Assembly (NCBI RefSeq): GCF_023101765.2
Contig: NC_064218.1
Location: 3,720,001 to 3,784,000, forward strand
Origin: Spodoptera frugiperda
Taxonomy: Eukaryota > Arthropoda > Insecta > Lepidoptera > Noctuidae
Reading direction: 5' to 3'
Length of the DNA: 64,000 bases
Of this stretch, positions 11,431 through 22,866 are shown in pieces (the first letter of the stretch is position 1; the number at the start of each line of letters is the position of its first letter). The notes under the pieces were generated by a model. It was not told the DNA's origin. It did not search any database and saw only the letters and a program-made list of their open reading frames with translations. Position numbers and translations under genes: made by a program.

Positions 11431-12854
11431 GAGATGCGGTGTTCATACATAAGCAGAAAATAAATTATTTTAAAGTCTTCCAAACACTGAAAATAGTGGA
11501 AATGTTATTCGAACAAGCAATGCGTTGTTATTGATTTACTTCATTGGAACGTAACTGTTTATCCGATGGTATTTTGGGCCCATGTGTACTAAACAGTACC
11601 GAGAACTCCATAGTATTTATATCTTACCGCCTTCGATACAGTTGCCTTACTCAGTAGTTACAGTAATGAAATCGAAATATATCAAATATTTCCACTACAT
11701 TTGATAAAGGATTATGTATTTTAGTGCAATAAACATAAGATCATAATTTGATCAGCAGTATATTGTGGTGATATTGATACAATTCAGTTGAACATGACCA
11801 AAAGTGGTCACAGATGACCTTCACGCATGATTTCATGATGTGAGCATTCTGTTCGGTGCTTAACCGCTCTGCTGAACACGGTGATTGCTTTAGATGGTAT
11901 CATATACAGACAAATAGATGGTTTGCATGACCATACTGATATCAAATGCCAAAACAATCATGTGACCCTGTCATGTGTAAAATGCCAAATGTTTTTGGGA
12001 AACTGGTGGACAATTGCAAGGGATATCTCTGCTGTAGCGCTTGCACTGTATGTTCTGTTGTGCTTTAAGTAAGGTTAGTCATAATTCATAATAATTTAGA
12101 TAAGACTTGCAAGACTAAACTAGACTCTATCTCCATATGTTACCATCATGAAGCAAGTATAAGGAGGAGATGCCATAATGTGATTGTGCAATGTGACAGA
12201 AAAATTGGCCCTGCCTATTATAAGTAAAAAGGTGCAGATAAGTTATAAGCGCTCAGAAAGAGGCTCATTAAAATGTGGGCAATTGGCAACGTTTTTGTAG
12301 TAGCGCTTCTCGTAAACTGTCACGCATTATGTTAAAGGGAAATCCAGTTATGACATCTCCACTTTGTATTTGCTTCTTTATTACCATACTACATTTCAAT
12401 CACATCTAAAATTAGGCCCCTAATTCAAATGAATGTGAGTGACACCAGAACAAACACTAGAGATAGTTTTGTAGACATCATGTTTTAGGAAAGACTTGTA
12501 TACCAAGTGCTGATACAACGTATAAAATACAATCCCATATCAAATAGAAATACATATAAACACATTATCTTCACAAAACACTTTCTTTATTAGCTAAGAT
12601 AATAACGTGAGTGTCTACTTTTCCTGCTTCGTGAGTACCCTTGGGCTTGACAGTTGGACGTAGTAACTAATAATTATGCGAGGCGAGCCATCACGTGGAT
12701 CGCGCAATCAACGAAATTTCATTTAGTAACGCGTCCTCATGTCTGTGTGTATGTAGGTCGGTGCGACGTGGAATAATATTATCTAGAGACAATATACCCT
12801 ACTTTAGTGTGTAGTTTTGTGTTTTTAAAACGATTGAGTAGTTCACTAGAGTCT

Positions 12855-12975
12855 AACTCCTGTACTCAGAGACATTTAATACTATTCCTTAGTAACGATT
12901 TTGTTCCGAAAACAATCGCTAAAAACTGGGTTAAGTAATCATTATACGACTCTGAATGTGGCGGTTAGCAATCAA
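12855..12975. repeat. R10 small inverted-repeat element
   Basis: The text 'tactcagagacatttaatac', 'attccttagtaacg', 'gttaagtaatcattat' and 'ctgaatgtggc' recurs around 17,660-17,770, 19,890-19,985 and 55,440-55,515. The ends are roughly inverted (ACTCAGAGACATT against AATGTCTCTGAGT in the 17.7-kb copy), which suggests a MITE. Confidence 0.45.
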
Positions 12976-12984
12976 AGCAAAGTC

Positions 12985-13150
12985 AAACTCAAAGCATTTA
13001 TTTCAATTAATCCTTAATTAGGCACTTTTGAAATATCAAATTGAATTGTCCATCAGTCTGTCTGTCAGTGAAGCTAGGTGCTCGTTCCAAAGTGTAACTT
13101 CGAATGGAAAAGAACGAGCAAGAAACTCCATCGTTACTCTTTAATTGCGT
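12985..13150 (+). repeat. R9 repeat copy
   Basis: 'aaagtcaaactcaaagca', 'cagtctgtctgtcagtgaag' and 'gaacgagcaagaaactcca' match the R9 copies at 11.2 kb (inverted) and 58.4 kb. Confidence 0.55.
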
Positions 13151-13739
13151 TGCAGCTATAAAATAAGTCTAATACAGATATAAATCCAACCTATCTCATT
13201 TAAATGAGAAAACTACACTGAATTGCATTGCAGTATAAAGGTATTCGAAACAAGCTCTCTCTAATTATAAGATGCACTAATGCATGCATTAGTCTCAAAT
13301 AACTTTGTGTAATTACAACTGGGAAGTAATTGGACATCTAAATATTGTCTGTGCAAATGTGGATAGGATATAGAAGTTAGGAACACGTTTGTTGGTCGTT
13401 TTGATGGAGACTAACTAAAAAGACTAAAAACACTGTTTAGAGCGGGTTAGTTATATGAGTATGCATCATAGATGGATGATTTGTTTAGCCATATATGGAG
13501 ACCATGTTGAAGACAGCACCTTCTAGAACTTATGAAATGAAGACCTTAATACTTTAAACGCCACGGTGGTCACCGGTGACCGACGTTAGCAGAGGATTTG
13601 CCTTCAACAGTTTTCTATTGGCAGTCAAAGTCTTAATCACCATCCTTTTCTCCGCAGTAAAAATATATCGGTATCGAAATTTACCCAAGTACTCGTTTGT
13701 AGAAATTTTTGCTGATCAATCTTTGTCCTTTGTTCGCAG

Positions 13740-16700
13740 GAGGGTCCTCACTCCACACTGCCAGATGACGAGTTCTACGATGCAGTGGAGACAGGGTTCG
13801 ACAAGATGGAGGAGGAGCGGTGTGCGCGCGTGGTGCCACCTAGCGTCCACACCAGGGACCAGGTCGAGCTGCCGCCGCCGGCCATTGACAACAGACTCAC
13901 TGTACATCCTTTGTGGCCTGAGGTGAGCAAAACTTTCAGCATTTAATTATATCTTAAGCGAGATTCCTATGAAGCAGACAGAGAAAATAGTGCATGGCTA
14001 CCAGTCTAGTAGTGTTTATACTTTATAGTTCTTCTTACGAATGTATCTGATATAATGACTCGATGTCTATGTTAGATATACTTATTAGCTGTTGGACTGT
14101 ATTACAAGGAAGGATTGGAATAATACCTTGTAAGACTCACTGTAACTCTCATGACTCCATTTAGTTATTCGAATATTCATTAGTCATATAAGTTGAAAAT
14201 TCTCCCTTAAAATCCACCTGGTTTACGTGCTATAAGTCATCACTAACATAAAGTATTACTGCTACATAGTGACTCATCTATTCAGTGTTCCTTCCAATCG
14301 TTTGTCTAACCACTGAAAGTCATCGGCTTACTCGGCATTACATGAACCGACGGGATTATTGTAGGATTATCTGGATCAAGCCTTTTCAAGTCTGTTCCAT
14401 TTAGGTGATGCCCCAAAACTTAATGCCAGCCAAACGACTAGAGGTCAGACGTTTATGATGAAAATACCGCGGTATTCAAATACTAGGTTAATGGCCTGGG
14501 GGGAAACGGTTCGTTTATCTCTTCTAATGACATAACAGGTGATGGGTGTATAATTAACGCTGATGTATTGTTATGTATGTGTTTTGTTAGTGGTGCTTGT
14601 AATGAAGAGTTATTTCACTGTCTTTTTGTTTTTAAAAGGCCTGTAGCAAGGTGGTTTGTCATCAAAATTATAATGGCTGTGAATAGAACAATATTCATAG
14701 AATCAGGATGATTGCTATGTAGCTATGCTACGAAGATGTAATAGCTAAGCTGTGAAATTATGTGACCGTTTTCTCTGATACTAAGCTACATATTATGTGC
14801 GAGAAAGATGCGCAGCTCGATAGCTTAGCTGTGTTCGTTTCCACCAGTATTATGTTATGCGTACTAACGAATATGATTGGTGAAAGCCAAACGCATCCAC
14901 AGCAACGTAGCATAGCACATTTCTGGTAGAAGAGCACCCTTAGGATTTTGATCTTAACAATAGAAATACCAAATTAATTCTTCGAACAAACCCTAGAACT
15001 AAATGAACTGGTAGTCAGAATTCTAGTGTCAGTATGAAAACTAAATTTAATAAATAATTTCTTGGTTTCCAGATCGACAGGATATCGACGGAACAGATCC
15101 AAGCCGCGTTCGAAGGCGTGGGCGGTGAGATAGGATGGCAGTTGTTCGCTGAGGAGGGCGACATGAGGATGTACAGGAGGTACGTGGAAACTGTTACTCG
15201 CAGTGGGTATGTGGCTCCTTGTGTTTGTACCGCTTTGCTTGGCATTACGCATTGTTATTTTGAACTGAACTTACAACATAAATTGTGAAATGTGGGTGTA
15301 CATTGGCATTATGTGCCATAATGTGCACCTCTGCCTACTCCTTCGGGGATTAAAGGCGTGACGTTATAAAAAAAATATATATTTTGAACTGAACCTATTT
15401 GGTGCATCCGTGGGACATATAATGTAAACTTTTTTGTTTTTGTATTATATTTTTTTTATGCATGTACATCTGGTTCTTTTTATGATGATTTGTTATGTTG
15501 TGTGTTTTGCGGCCTGTGCCAAATAAACTTATTTTCTTTCTCTTTCTTTCATTTCTTTCTTACACTCCTGGTAAAATCTTGAACGTCTACACGTCAGAAT
15601 GTAGCTTTAGCGAGTTAGCTTTTTTATCTTATGTTTTTTTTATTTATTTATTGTCCTTTGGTTTTGTGTTTTTCCATGGGTCACGATGATTGCTTACCAT
15701 CTAGGGATCATCCCTTGATTACCCCATTTTATTGCATTTACTCTTCATCTTCATAAAAATGATATTATGTATCGTAAATAGGAATGTTGGCTATGCATGT
15801 GGCTTTGCACCGTGGTTCATGGGTGATGCATGAATAGTGATAAGTTATATGTACAATTTATTATACATTTTAATTTACCATGATGCTGGCCTTCCAGGGA
15901 GATGGAGGTGGACGGCATGGTGACGGACCCGCTGAAGGCGATGCACAAGGTGCGCGGCGTCACTGCGCGCGAGATGTGCCACTACTTCTTCAACCCGCGC
16001 TACCGATATGAGTGGGAGAGTGAGTGTTGTGTTTGTTTGTCTCTTTCTCTCTCCTGAATATACTTCTGAATAGGTGATTCTTTGACGATTGTGACTCTGA
16101 CGTATGGTTTATAAACCCTACTAGTTGTGTGATTCGTAAGTTTACGTACGCTGATTTTCGAGTGGGTTGTGTTATGTTTTGCTATTATTAAATACTAGCA
16201 ACCCATCCCATCAGGTTCTCATGGGTGCAATGGTTATATAATATCTATTAAAAAAACCACATCAAAATCCGTTGCGTAGTTTTAAAGATTTAAGCGTACA
16301 AAGGGACATAGGGACAGAGAAAGCGTATTTTATACTACGTAGTAATTTTCAAAAACTATCCTCGATCCTGGGACAACAACAATAACAAACACAATAACGA
16401 AGCAAGTTTCTTTTTACTAAAGTACGATGTTAGAGAAGACAGAACAATATCTAATTACCAATATCCCCATTCCAGCTACCCTGGAAACGATGACGATAGT
16501 GGAGGAGATAGCGTCCGACTCGCTGGTGTTCCACCAGACGTTCAAGCGCATCTGGCCGGCGTCGCAGCGGGACGCGCTGTTCTGGTCGCACGTGCGGCAG
16601 GCCAGCGAGAACACGTACGCCGTCACCAACCATTCCACCACCAACGCTGATTATCCGGTTAGTATTATATTGTTTATTTTAATTACGCTGTTCTGGTCGC

Positions 16701-18681
16701 ACGTGCGGCAGGCCAGCGAGAACACGTACGCCGTCACCAACCATTCCACCACCAACGCTGATTATCCGGTTAGTATTATATTGTTTATTTTAATTACGCT
16801 GTTCTGGTCGCACGTGCGGCAGGCCAGCGAGAACACGTACGCCGTCACCAACCATTCCACCACCAACGCTGATTATCCGGTTAGTATTATATTGTTTATT
16901 TTAATTACGCTGTTCTGGTCGCACGTGCGGCAGGCCAGCGAGAACACGTACGCCGTCACCAACCATTCCACCACCAACGCTGATTATCCGGTTAGTATTA
17001 TATTGTTTATTTTAATTACGCTGTTCTGGTCGCACGTGCGGCAGGCCAGCGAGAACACGTACGCCGTCACCAACCATTCCACCACCAACGCTGATTATCC
17101 GGTTAGTATTATATTGTTTATTTTAATTACGCTGTTCTGGTCGCACGTGCGGCAGGCCAGCGAGAACACGTACGCCGTCACCAACCATTCCACCACCAAC
17201 GCTGATTATCCGGTTAGTATTATATTGTTTATTTTAATTACGCTGTTCTGGTCGCACGTGCGGCAGGCCAGCGAGAACACGTACGCCGTCACCAACCATT
17301 CCACCACCAACGCTGATTATCCGGTTAGTATTATATTGTTTATTTTAATTACGCTGTTCTGGTCGCACGTGCGGCAGGCCAGCGAGAACACGTACGCCGT
17401 CACCAACCATTCCACCACCAACGCTGATTATCCGGTTAGTATACTATATTGTTTATTTTAATTACGCTGTTCTGGTCGCACGTGCGGCAGGCCAGCGAGA
17501 ACACGTACGCCGTCACCAACCATTCCACCACCAACGCTGATTATCCGGTTAGTACATGATGTATTGTAACTAAAATATAGCTAGTTTGGTGTAGTACATA
17601 GCAATTATTTCACATGATGACTGTGAAATGCTTTTTAATGAAGGATGAAAGAAGATTTACTACCGAGAGTCATTTAATGGCTACATAATCCAGTCTTTAG
17701 CAATTGTAATTGTTACTAAGGAATAGTTAAAGTAATCATTAAATGTCTCTGAGTGCGGCAGATAGTATTTGATCTTTAATTATATAGAAAAGTATGAACG
17801 AACTTCATTCGATAATCCTAAAGTCAATCTAGCCAACATTGACTATTTTTAAAGACTGTTCTTTAAAAGATTGGTCCCGCCTGCTCACAGAGACAACAGA
17901 CGTCTGTCGTAAAACTTTTTGTTTATAGTTTACAAAGTTATTTTACTATTTATAGTTTTCTTCTGTCAATAGGAAATATATATTTCAGTTACATTCTTAT
18001 TATATACCTTTACTGATAATAATATTTGAAGAATACAATACAATAATAATTTTCCTTCCAGGCGAACAACGGCGCGTGTATCCGTCTGTTCGTGACGGTG
18101 TGCCTGGCGTGCCACACGACGTACCCGGCCGGGGAGACTCCCACCCGGGACAACATCACCACCAGCATCGCATACTGCAGCACTGGTACACACTTATTAT
18201 ATATTATCTCTCTATTATCACATTCAGTAGCAGTCAGAAACGGCTAATTGAAAGTTTTGAAACTCCTTGTTTTGAATTGCCTATTGTTGGCTACTGGTGG
18301 GCGCGATGGCTGGGTAACTGTCGCCGTGTAATGTGTAGCGGGTTCGATTCCCGCATGAAGCAATTCTTTGTGTGATCCACAAATTGTTTCGGGTCTGGGT
18401 GTCATGTGTATATGAACTTCTATGTTTGTAAACGCACCCACGACACAGGAGAAAATCTTAGCGTGGGGCAACGTTAAACTAATAAAAAAAAACTCAATGA
18501 GTAATAAATAAATCTATGTTCTTAAGTTACTAATTAACCTTTTTTCATTCTAGTAAACCCAGGCGGCTGGGCCCCGGCGGGCGTGCTCCGCGCAGTATAC
18601 AAGCGCGAGTATCCCAAATTCCTGAAGCGGTTCACCAGCTACGTGGTAGAGCAGTGCCGCGACAAACCCATCGCCATCTAG
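13740..18681 (+). CDS. CERT: Ceramide transfer protein (CERT), C-terminal six exons
   Basis: Exons 13,740-13,922, 15,073-15,179, 15,898-16,019, 16,476-16,657, 18,062-18,185 and 18,554-18,681 have matching splice phases and give 281 aa ending at TAG. The gene is partial: exons for the PH domain and coiled coil lie upstream and are not seen. CERT moves ceramide from ER to trans-Golgi for sphingomyelin synthesis; its START domain holds the lipid. Family landmarks are clear: 'GWQLFAEEGDMRMYRR', 'VTDPLKAMHKVRGVT', 'KRIWPASQRD', 'NPGGWAPAGVLRAV' and 'REYPKFLKRFTSY'. The first exon ('DDEFYDAVETGFDK') matches the region between the coiled coil and START. Oddity: the end of exon 4 with its GTTAGT donor is tandemly copied nine times (16,576-17,554). 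I used the first donor because only that gives the normal START sequence. The neighbour PDE8 is convergent. Confidence 0.93.
14712..14937 (-). repeat. TAA-type MITE, truncated copy in a CERT intron
   Basis: It shares 'tagctatgctacgaagatgt', 'caatatgattggtgaaa'-like text and a 'ggtagaagagcaccctta' end with the complete element at 44,684-44,979, in the opposite orientation. One terminus is missing. Confidence 0.6.
15266..15375 (+). repeat. SINE1 3' part in a CERT intron
   Basis: 'gaaatgtgggtgtacattgg', 'cataatgtgcacctctgcct' and 'cttcggggattaaaggcgtg' are nearly identical to the tail of the full SINE1 at 21,592-21,895. The tRNA-like head is absent. Confidence 0.75.
16197..16350 (+). repeat. 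R6 repeat fragment in a CERT intron
   Basis: 'aaaatccgttgcgtagtttt', 'aaagatttaagcgtacaaag' and 'ggacatagggacagagaaag' match the longer R6 copies at 32,848-33,050 and 49,821-50,022. Confidence 0.6.
16576..17554 (+). repeat. 111-bp tandem array of CERT exon end plus 5' splice site, nine copies
   Basis: Each unit holds the last 82 bp of CERT exon 4 and the first 29 bp of the intron. Units begin at 16,576, 16,687, 16,798, 16,909, 17,020, 17,131, 17,242, 17,353 and 17,466; the ninth is partial. Units 1-7 look identical. Unit 8 has a 2-bp insertion in its intron part (near 17,444). The period is 37 codons and the intron part has no stop in frame, so the frame stays open from exon 4 to 17,461. Each unit repeats the GTTAGT donor, but none has an AG acceptor before its exon part. 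Collapse or expansion in assembly cannot be judged from here. Confidence 0.95.
17555..18061. other. Rest of the CERT intron after the array
   Basis: It contains an R10 copy near 17,660-17,770 and otherwise AT-rich intron sequence running to the TTCCAG acceptor of the next exon at 18,062. Confidence 0.6.
18288..18490 (+). mobile_element. SINE2 copy in the last CERT intron
   Basis: A tRNA-like head with 'gatggctgggtaactg' (A-box-like) and the B box 'gggttcgattccc' is followed by a body ending near 'cgacacaggagaaaatctta'. An inverted copy lies at 23,165-23,350. This is a Pol III-derived SINE structure. Confidence 0.7.
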
Positions 18682-19230
18682 CGGCACCGGCGCGCAACAC
18701 GTCGCGGGTGACCGAGCAACAACACGTACACGCACTACTACAAGTACCTTCGAATAATCTATACTTCTCAGTCACACGCCTGACTCTTGCTATCCCCTTG
18801 TCGGTACTGAGAACTATTCATAACGAAGTGTAGTGCTTCTAGACGTTATATAGGTGTTATGTAATGTTAAAGGTTATATTCAGGGTGGAGTTTACGATTC
18901 CCGTTTCATTATACTCCGTTAATTTTCTTCGCGATCTCGGTGCCCAGTCTGGCTTTCACACGAAACTGCTGGAACATTTTTAGTTTGAAAACAGACTCGG
19001 GCTTAGCAGTTCGAATTGAGATTCTTTTTTACTATCAATTGTCTGAGACGAGAGAGATAACGCTATACGTCAGCTGTGCGTTAGACAGAGAGCAAACGTC
19101 GTGTCCGCCTGTTATACGCTAAATATCTAACAGTACTTGTGTGTAAAAAGAAATTGGATTAAACGTGCTGGATAACATATATATTGTCGCTAAACTTGTG
19201 TATGATCAAAATATTTTTAATTGGTGTTCA

Positions 19231-19236
19231 AATAAA
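19231..19236 (+). promoter_or_regulatory. CERT: Candidate poly(A) signal of CERT
   Basis: AATAAA lies about 550 bp after the CERT stop codon, with a T/GT-rich stretch downstream. It is the first canonical hexamer that I noticed in this 3' region. Confidence 0.45.
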
Positions 19237-19492
19237 TGTTTGATTTCTACGTTATTTCTGTCTATATAAAGAACACTTTCGATAATCGACAATAATCCCG
19301 TGTCGAATGTATAGTTCTCCTTTAAAAATGTAAATTGTAACTTTAATGTGTAATTAGAACACTGTATGATATAATATATGTACCTACCGTGTCGTTGGGT
19401 GTTATGGTAATGTAATAAAATTTATACAACGTAATTCTATAAAGTGTATTCAATATAATGAGTCTATAATTATATAAAACTGTGTTAACACT

Positions 19493-19623
19493 AGAATTGG
19501 AACTTAAAACGGGATATTTACCATGTTTTTCTAGTTCTCTGAGTTTTCGATATTTTGGCACTGTTGCAAGCGCCATGATCACGGATGAAACTTGGTAAAT
19601 AACCCGTTTTAAGTTCCAATTCT
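19493..19623. repeat. 131-bp inverted-repeat element downstream of CERT
   Basis: Two 31-bp arms (19,493-19,523 and 19,593-19,623) are reverse complements with a single mismatch; each contains 'gaacttaaaacggg' or its complement. The loop is 69 bp. This fits a small MITE or a strong hairpin. Confidence 0.75.
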
Positions 19624-21591
19624 GTCAGTTTTAAAACTGTTTTAAATTTAAAGCGATGTTGTAAAAAGATATTTGTAAAGCACTTTCGACTGCTATTAGT
19701 TGGTTCGTTTTGTTCGATTTTATATTTATAATAACACGGTATTGGCAAGGCTGTACACTTAACTGTAGTGGGTACTGAAGCTTTTATTGTGAACATATAT
19801 GAGAGAATAATACTTCGACTGTATATTAATAGTGTACATGCATTAAACATAGGATATGAGGAACTGTTTTCTAAAGAAACTAAGTAACTGCCGTACTCGA
19901 GAGATATTTAATGTTTACTTAAACTATTCCTTAGTAACGATTTTGTTACGAAAGCAATAGGATAGTATACTATGTTTTCTTAATGTCCGTCTTATAGGTT
20001 ATTTTAAAATATTAGACAGGATTTCATGTTTTCTTACAAAATTAAACACTGTTGTCAGTACGTAGATTTAAAATATCGTGTGACGTTATGATCTTCTACA
20101 TTTTATAAGTAAAAGTAACGTAACAACCTCTCAATCATAAACATAACTCCATTTTATCTAAATATTGTAACCCTATATGACAGACAAAAATCGTGTCTAA
20201 AATTTTTGAATTATCTAACTGACGGACTAATTACATTTTTAATTTTCATACTTTACTATCCTATTGTTAGGGACTGGGTTAAGTAACCATTATTGGCCAA
20301 TTTCAATAACAAATCAAAATTGTATCTCTAGAAAGCAAATATGCAGACAAATAGGTTATTGTAATTGGCCGTAAATCACATTGAGTACGGCGGTAAGAGT
20401 GTTACTCTAGCTTGGTTTTCTAACTACCGACTGCTGAAAAACTTGTCTGTAAAAGTCTTTGTAAATACATACACGTTGCGTGGGTACTGTAGTTATTATA
20501 ACTCTGTAAAACAAGGAATCTCTAGCGAAACTTCTTTTCAAAGCGCGTGCAAGTACCTGACGTAGTGTCACGCCGAAATGAACCTTATGGCTGAACAATG
20601 TTATACTAATTATTGAAAAGATTTTATAGCAAGCATGTTTTTGTCTACGGAAGATTAGTACTTACCTTTTATAGAATGACTTGGAATGTTTTTAATGAAG
20701 AGGGTAATTATTCGGGTGGTGATAGTTTGATGTGTTCAGTTAGATAGTTCGCGAAAGAAAACACGTACTTTTGCACTTTCTGGGCTGTGAACTCGGGGAA
20801 GTGAGCAGAACCAATCAAAAATACACCAAAACCTACATATTTTTAGGTACAAAGTCCTTCGAATGTGTCTTGGTTCGGTTTCTTCGAGGTCACGGCCCCA
20901 AATCCATTTCATGTACAGGGTGGAACTAATTAATTGTAGTTCTTAATATTATATCAACTATGTTATCTCGGTTTTTGACCAAATAAATTTCCTTTTCGCT
21001 TAAATTTAATGTGGCAGAATTTTATTTCAATATTTCACTAATTATTATTATTACCGGAATTGACATTTTTAATTGTTAAATGTGTAATTATTTGTTGTAA
21101 ATCGTATCATTTGTTTGGTCAAAACTTAATTTTGCACGAATTTTGATAGTATTACTCGCGTCATACTGTCTATTATTTTATTTACTTTAATGCAGACTTC
21201 CATTCCAGCTTTTTGTATCGAATATCTGATTTTGTATACATTTTAAATTAGGTTTAATAAATGGTTACTTGGATGAACTTCAAATATATAATATTGTACA
21301 GAATTTCACGTTTTTGTCTCAAAGTTAATATATTATTTGCTGTTATGTGACGGTGCACTGCTAACTTTTTTGTTCGACGTAGTAAAAAAGTTACCAGTGA
21401 CGTCACGTCCTTAAAAAAAAGTTAAACGTGAGCGGAAGTGTAAGGAAATTGCATTTATAATACCGCAATGTTGCAATTGTATTAAGTTATATGAAATATG
21501 TTTTTTTTAATAATTATTGTTTATAATAAAATGTTTTATGGACATTTTCTTCTTTTATTTACTTTTTTATATCACCTGTAAAACGTAAGAA

Positions 21592-21895
21592 GAGGACTGC
21601 CTTGTTGGCTGAGTGGTTGCAAGTGCGACTGCCGGGCAAGGGGTCTCGGGTTCGATTCCCGGGTCGGGCGAAGTATTACTGGGGTTTTTCGGTTTTTCGA
21701 AAATTTCTCAGTGGTAGCACGGAGTCTGAAAATGTGCCGGCCGGTATACGGCAATAGGCACACCATCCCATATTACATGGGACTTACAACATAAATTGTG
21801 AAATGTGGGTGTACATTGGCATTATGTGCCATAATGTGCACCTCTGCCTACCCCTTCGGGAATAAAAGGCGTGACATTATAAAAAAATAATAAAA
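21592..21895 (+). mobile_element. SINE1, complete copy
   Basis: The head resembles a tRNA gene: A box 'tggctgagtgg' and B box 'gggttcgattcc', with 'gcaagtgcgactgccgggca' between. The body contains 'tttctcagtggtagcacgga' and a tail 'cttcgggaataaaaggcgtg' followed by an A-rich end. Inverted or partial copies lie at 15.3, 52.8, 53.9 and 59.5 kb. It is not a functional tRNA gene, because no cloverleaf closes with proper arms. Confidence 0.8.
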
Positions 21896-21899
21896 CATA

Positions 21900-21994
21900 A
21901 GATGTCGTGGTGGCCCGGGGGTTTAAGATGCCCGCTTCTCATGCATGCCACCAATGTGACTTTATCCGAATTATGTACTCTCTAAGATTATTTA
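21900..21994 (+). repeat. Rep-D head fragment
   Basis: 'gatgtcgtggtggcccgggg', 'cgcttctcatgcatg' and 'ccaatgtgactttatccgaa' match the 5' parts of the copies at 50,460 and 61,737. Confidence 0.6.
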
Positions 21995-22091
21995 GACGCC
22001 GGAGGCTTTTACCGGAAGCTCAATCAATCAATCCAAGATTGTGAACAATCTTCCCAATCACCGTTTGCCCAACAACCCTTAAATTACTAAC
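21995..22091 (-). repeat. Rep-A, part 1, split by a LINE insertion
   Basis: Inverted Rep-A text ('caatcttcccaatcaccg', 'caacaacccttaaattacta') stops at 22,091 and resumes at 22,867. The last 11 bp (22,081-22,091, AAATTACTAAC) are the left target-site duplication. Confidence 0.8.
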
Positions 22092-22866
22092 GGTTTTTTT
22101 TTTTTTTTTATTAAGGGGGAAAATCATCCATTGACTTCTCTCGCCAGGGCAAAGCGAGAGGGAGTGTCAGACTCTTACTGACTAAAAACCACCCCGTTCC
22201 TACTCCTGCTTGTCGAGCCGGAGCCCCGGTAAACCCGCTAGGTAGTCCGCAGCTCCGGATTAAGCATCAGCCCTACTGGGCCCCATCTGTGGTGGTCTGA
22301 TGGCTCTTTGAGGCGCGCGCGGAACGCAACGCGTCGCACGCACGGGTCTGGTTCTGGTCGGGCGGCGAGCTACCCTTGCTCGCCGTCCGCAGACCCGCAC
22401 TTACGGTGGCCGGAGATCGTCACGCGATCCCCGACGCCCGGAGTGTCTTTCGCGTCGGCTGGGGCGTGAGGAAGTTCGTTCCTCACGCGTCCCGCCTCCT
22501 CCTTAGCTAGCATGACTGCTTCGCAGAAGGAGGAGACGGCATCCCAGTCCCCCTCGCTCCGCACCATGGCCTGAACCAAAGCCGGACGCGAGAGGTCGCC
22601 GTCGCCGATCACTTCCCTGAGGGCACGGCGGTGTTCAGCCCACGCAGGGCAGACCGCAATCGTGTGTTCCACCGTGTCCTCCGGGCGGTCTTCGCAGTGA
22701 TGACACCCGGGCGTTTCCTCCCGCCCAATCAAAAACAGGAACCTACCGAAACTCCCATGTCCGGTAAGCACCTGCGTCAGGCGGTAGGTGAGGACGCCAT
22801 GGCGCCTCTCTAGCCACTCCTCAAAGAGGGGACTTACCGCTGCAATGACAGCGAGCCCAGCCCTCG
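22092..22866 (-). mobile_element. 5'-truncated R1-type LINE inserted in Rep-A
   Basis: It is inserted on the minus strand: the poly(A) tail appears as a T run at 22,094-22,109. An 11-bp target duplication, AAATTACTAAC, flanks it (22,081-22,091 and 22,867-22,877). The right part is the 3' end of ORF2, the left part is the 3' UTR. That 3' UTR ('gagctgcggactacctagcg', 'aggaacggggtggtttttag') is the source of the R1-tail fragments found at six other sites in the window. Confidence 0.85.
22370..22866 (-). pseudogene. R1-clade LINE ORF2, C-terminal fragment
   Basis: The open frame starts at the 5' truncation point and ends at a stop at 22,370 after about 165 codons. It contains 'PLFEEWLERRHGVLTYRLTQ' and the CCHC-type zinc knuckle C-x2-C-x9-H-x4-C ('CHHC' to 'AVC') typical of the C-terminus of R1-like reverse transcriptases. 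The endonuclease and RT domains are missing, so it cannot move by itself. Confidence 0.85.

Larger units (their letters stand above)
6460..13739. other. Non-coding stretch between the ISL2EU element and the first CERT exon seen
   Basis: I find no earlier CERT exon (PH domain or coiled coil) here, so this is probably a CERT intron or upstream DNA. It holds the repeat fragments listed separately. A small GC-rich island near 9,495-9,590 contains a GTGACGTCAC palindrome; I cannot assign it. At 10,685-10,920 a block of about 110-115 bp with 'aaaatgacacatat' and 'aggatataaagtaaatattgc' is tandemly duplicated. The remainder is unremarkable AT-rich DNA. Confidence 0.55.

Noticed and set aside
11881..12072. 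Possible upstream CERT exon (63 codons)
   Set aside because: It lacks PH-domain or coiled-coil features, and its ends are not flanked by convincing splice sites in a matching phase.
13576..13926. 116-codon open frame covering the first CERT exon in view
   Set aside because: It reads the exon in a different frame. The frame starting 'EGPHSTLPDD' joins the START exons in phase and matches CERT.
16427..17461. Long open frame of 344 codons made of repeated 37-residue units
   Set aside because: It is CERT exon 4 plus tandem copies of exon end and intron start. The frame is open only because the period is a multiple of three. It is not a separate repeat-protein gene.
16576..17554. Regularly spaced repeats resembling a CRISPR array
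   Set aside because: The whole unit is repeated with no variable spacers, and it is part of a eukaryotic exon.
21592..21670. tRNA-like sequence with A and B boxes
   Set aside because: It is the head of a SINE with a long body and family copies. No proper cloverleaf and no clean 3' end were seen.
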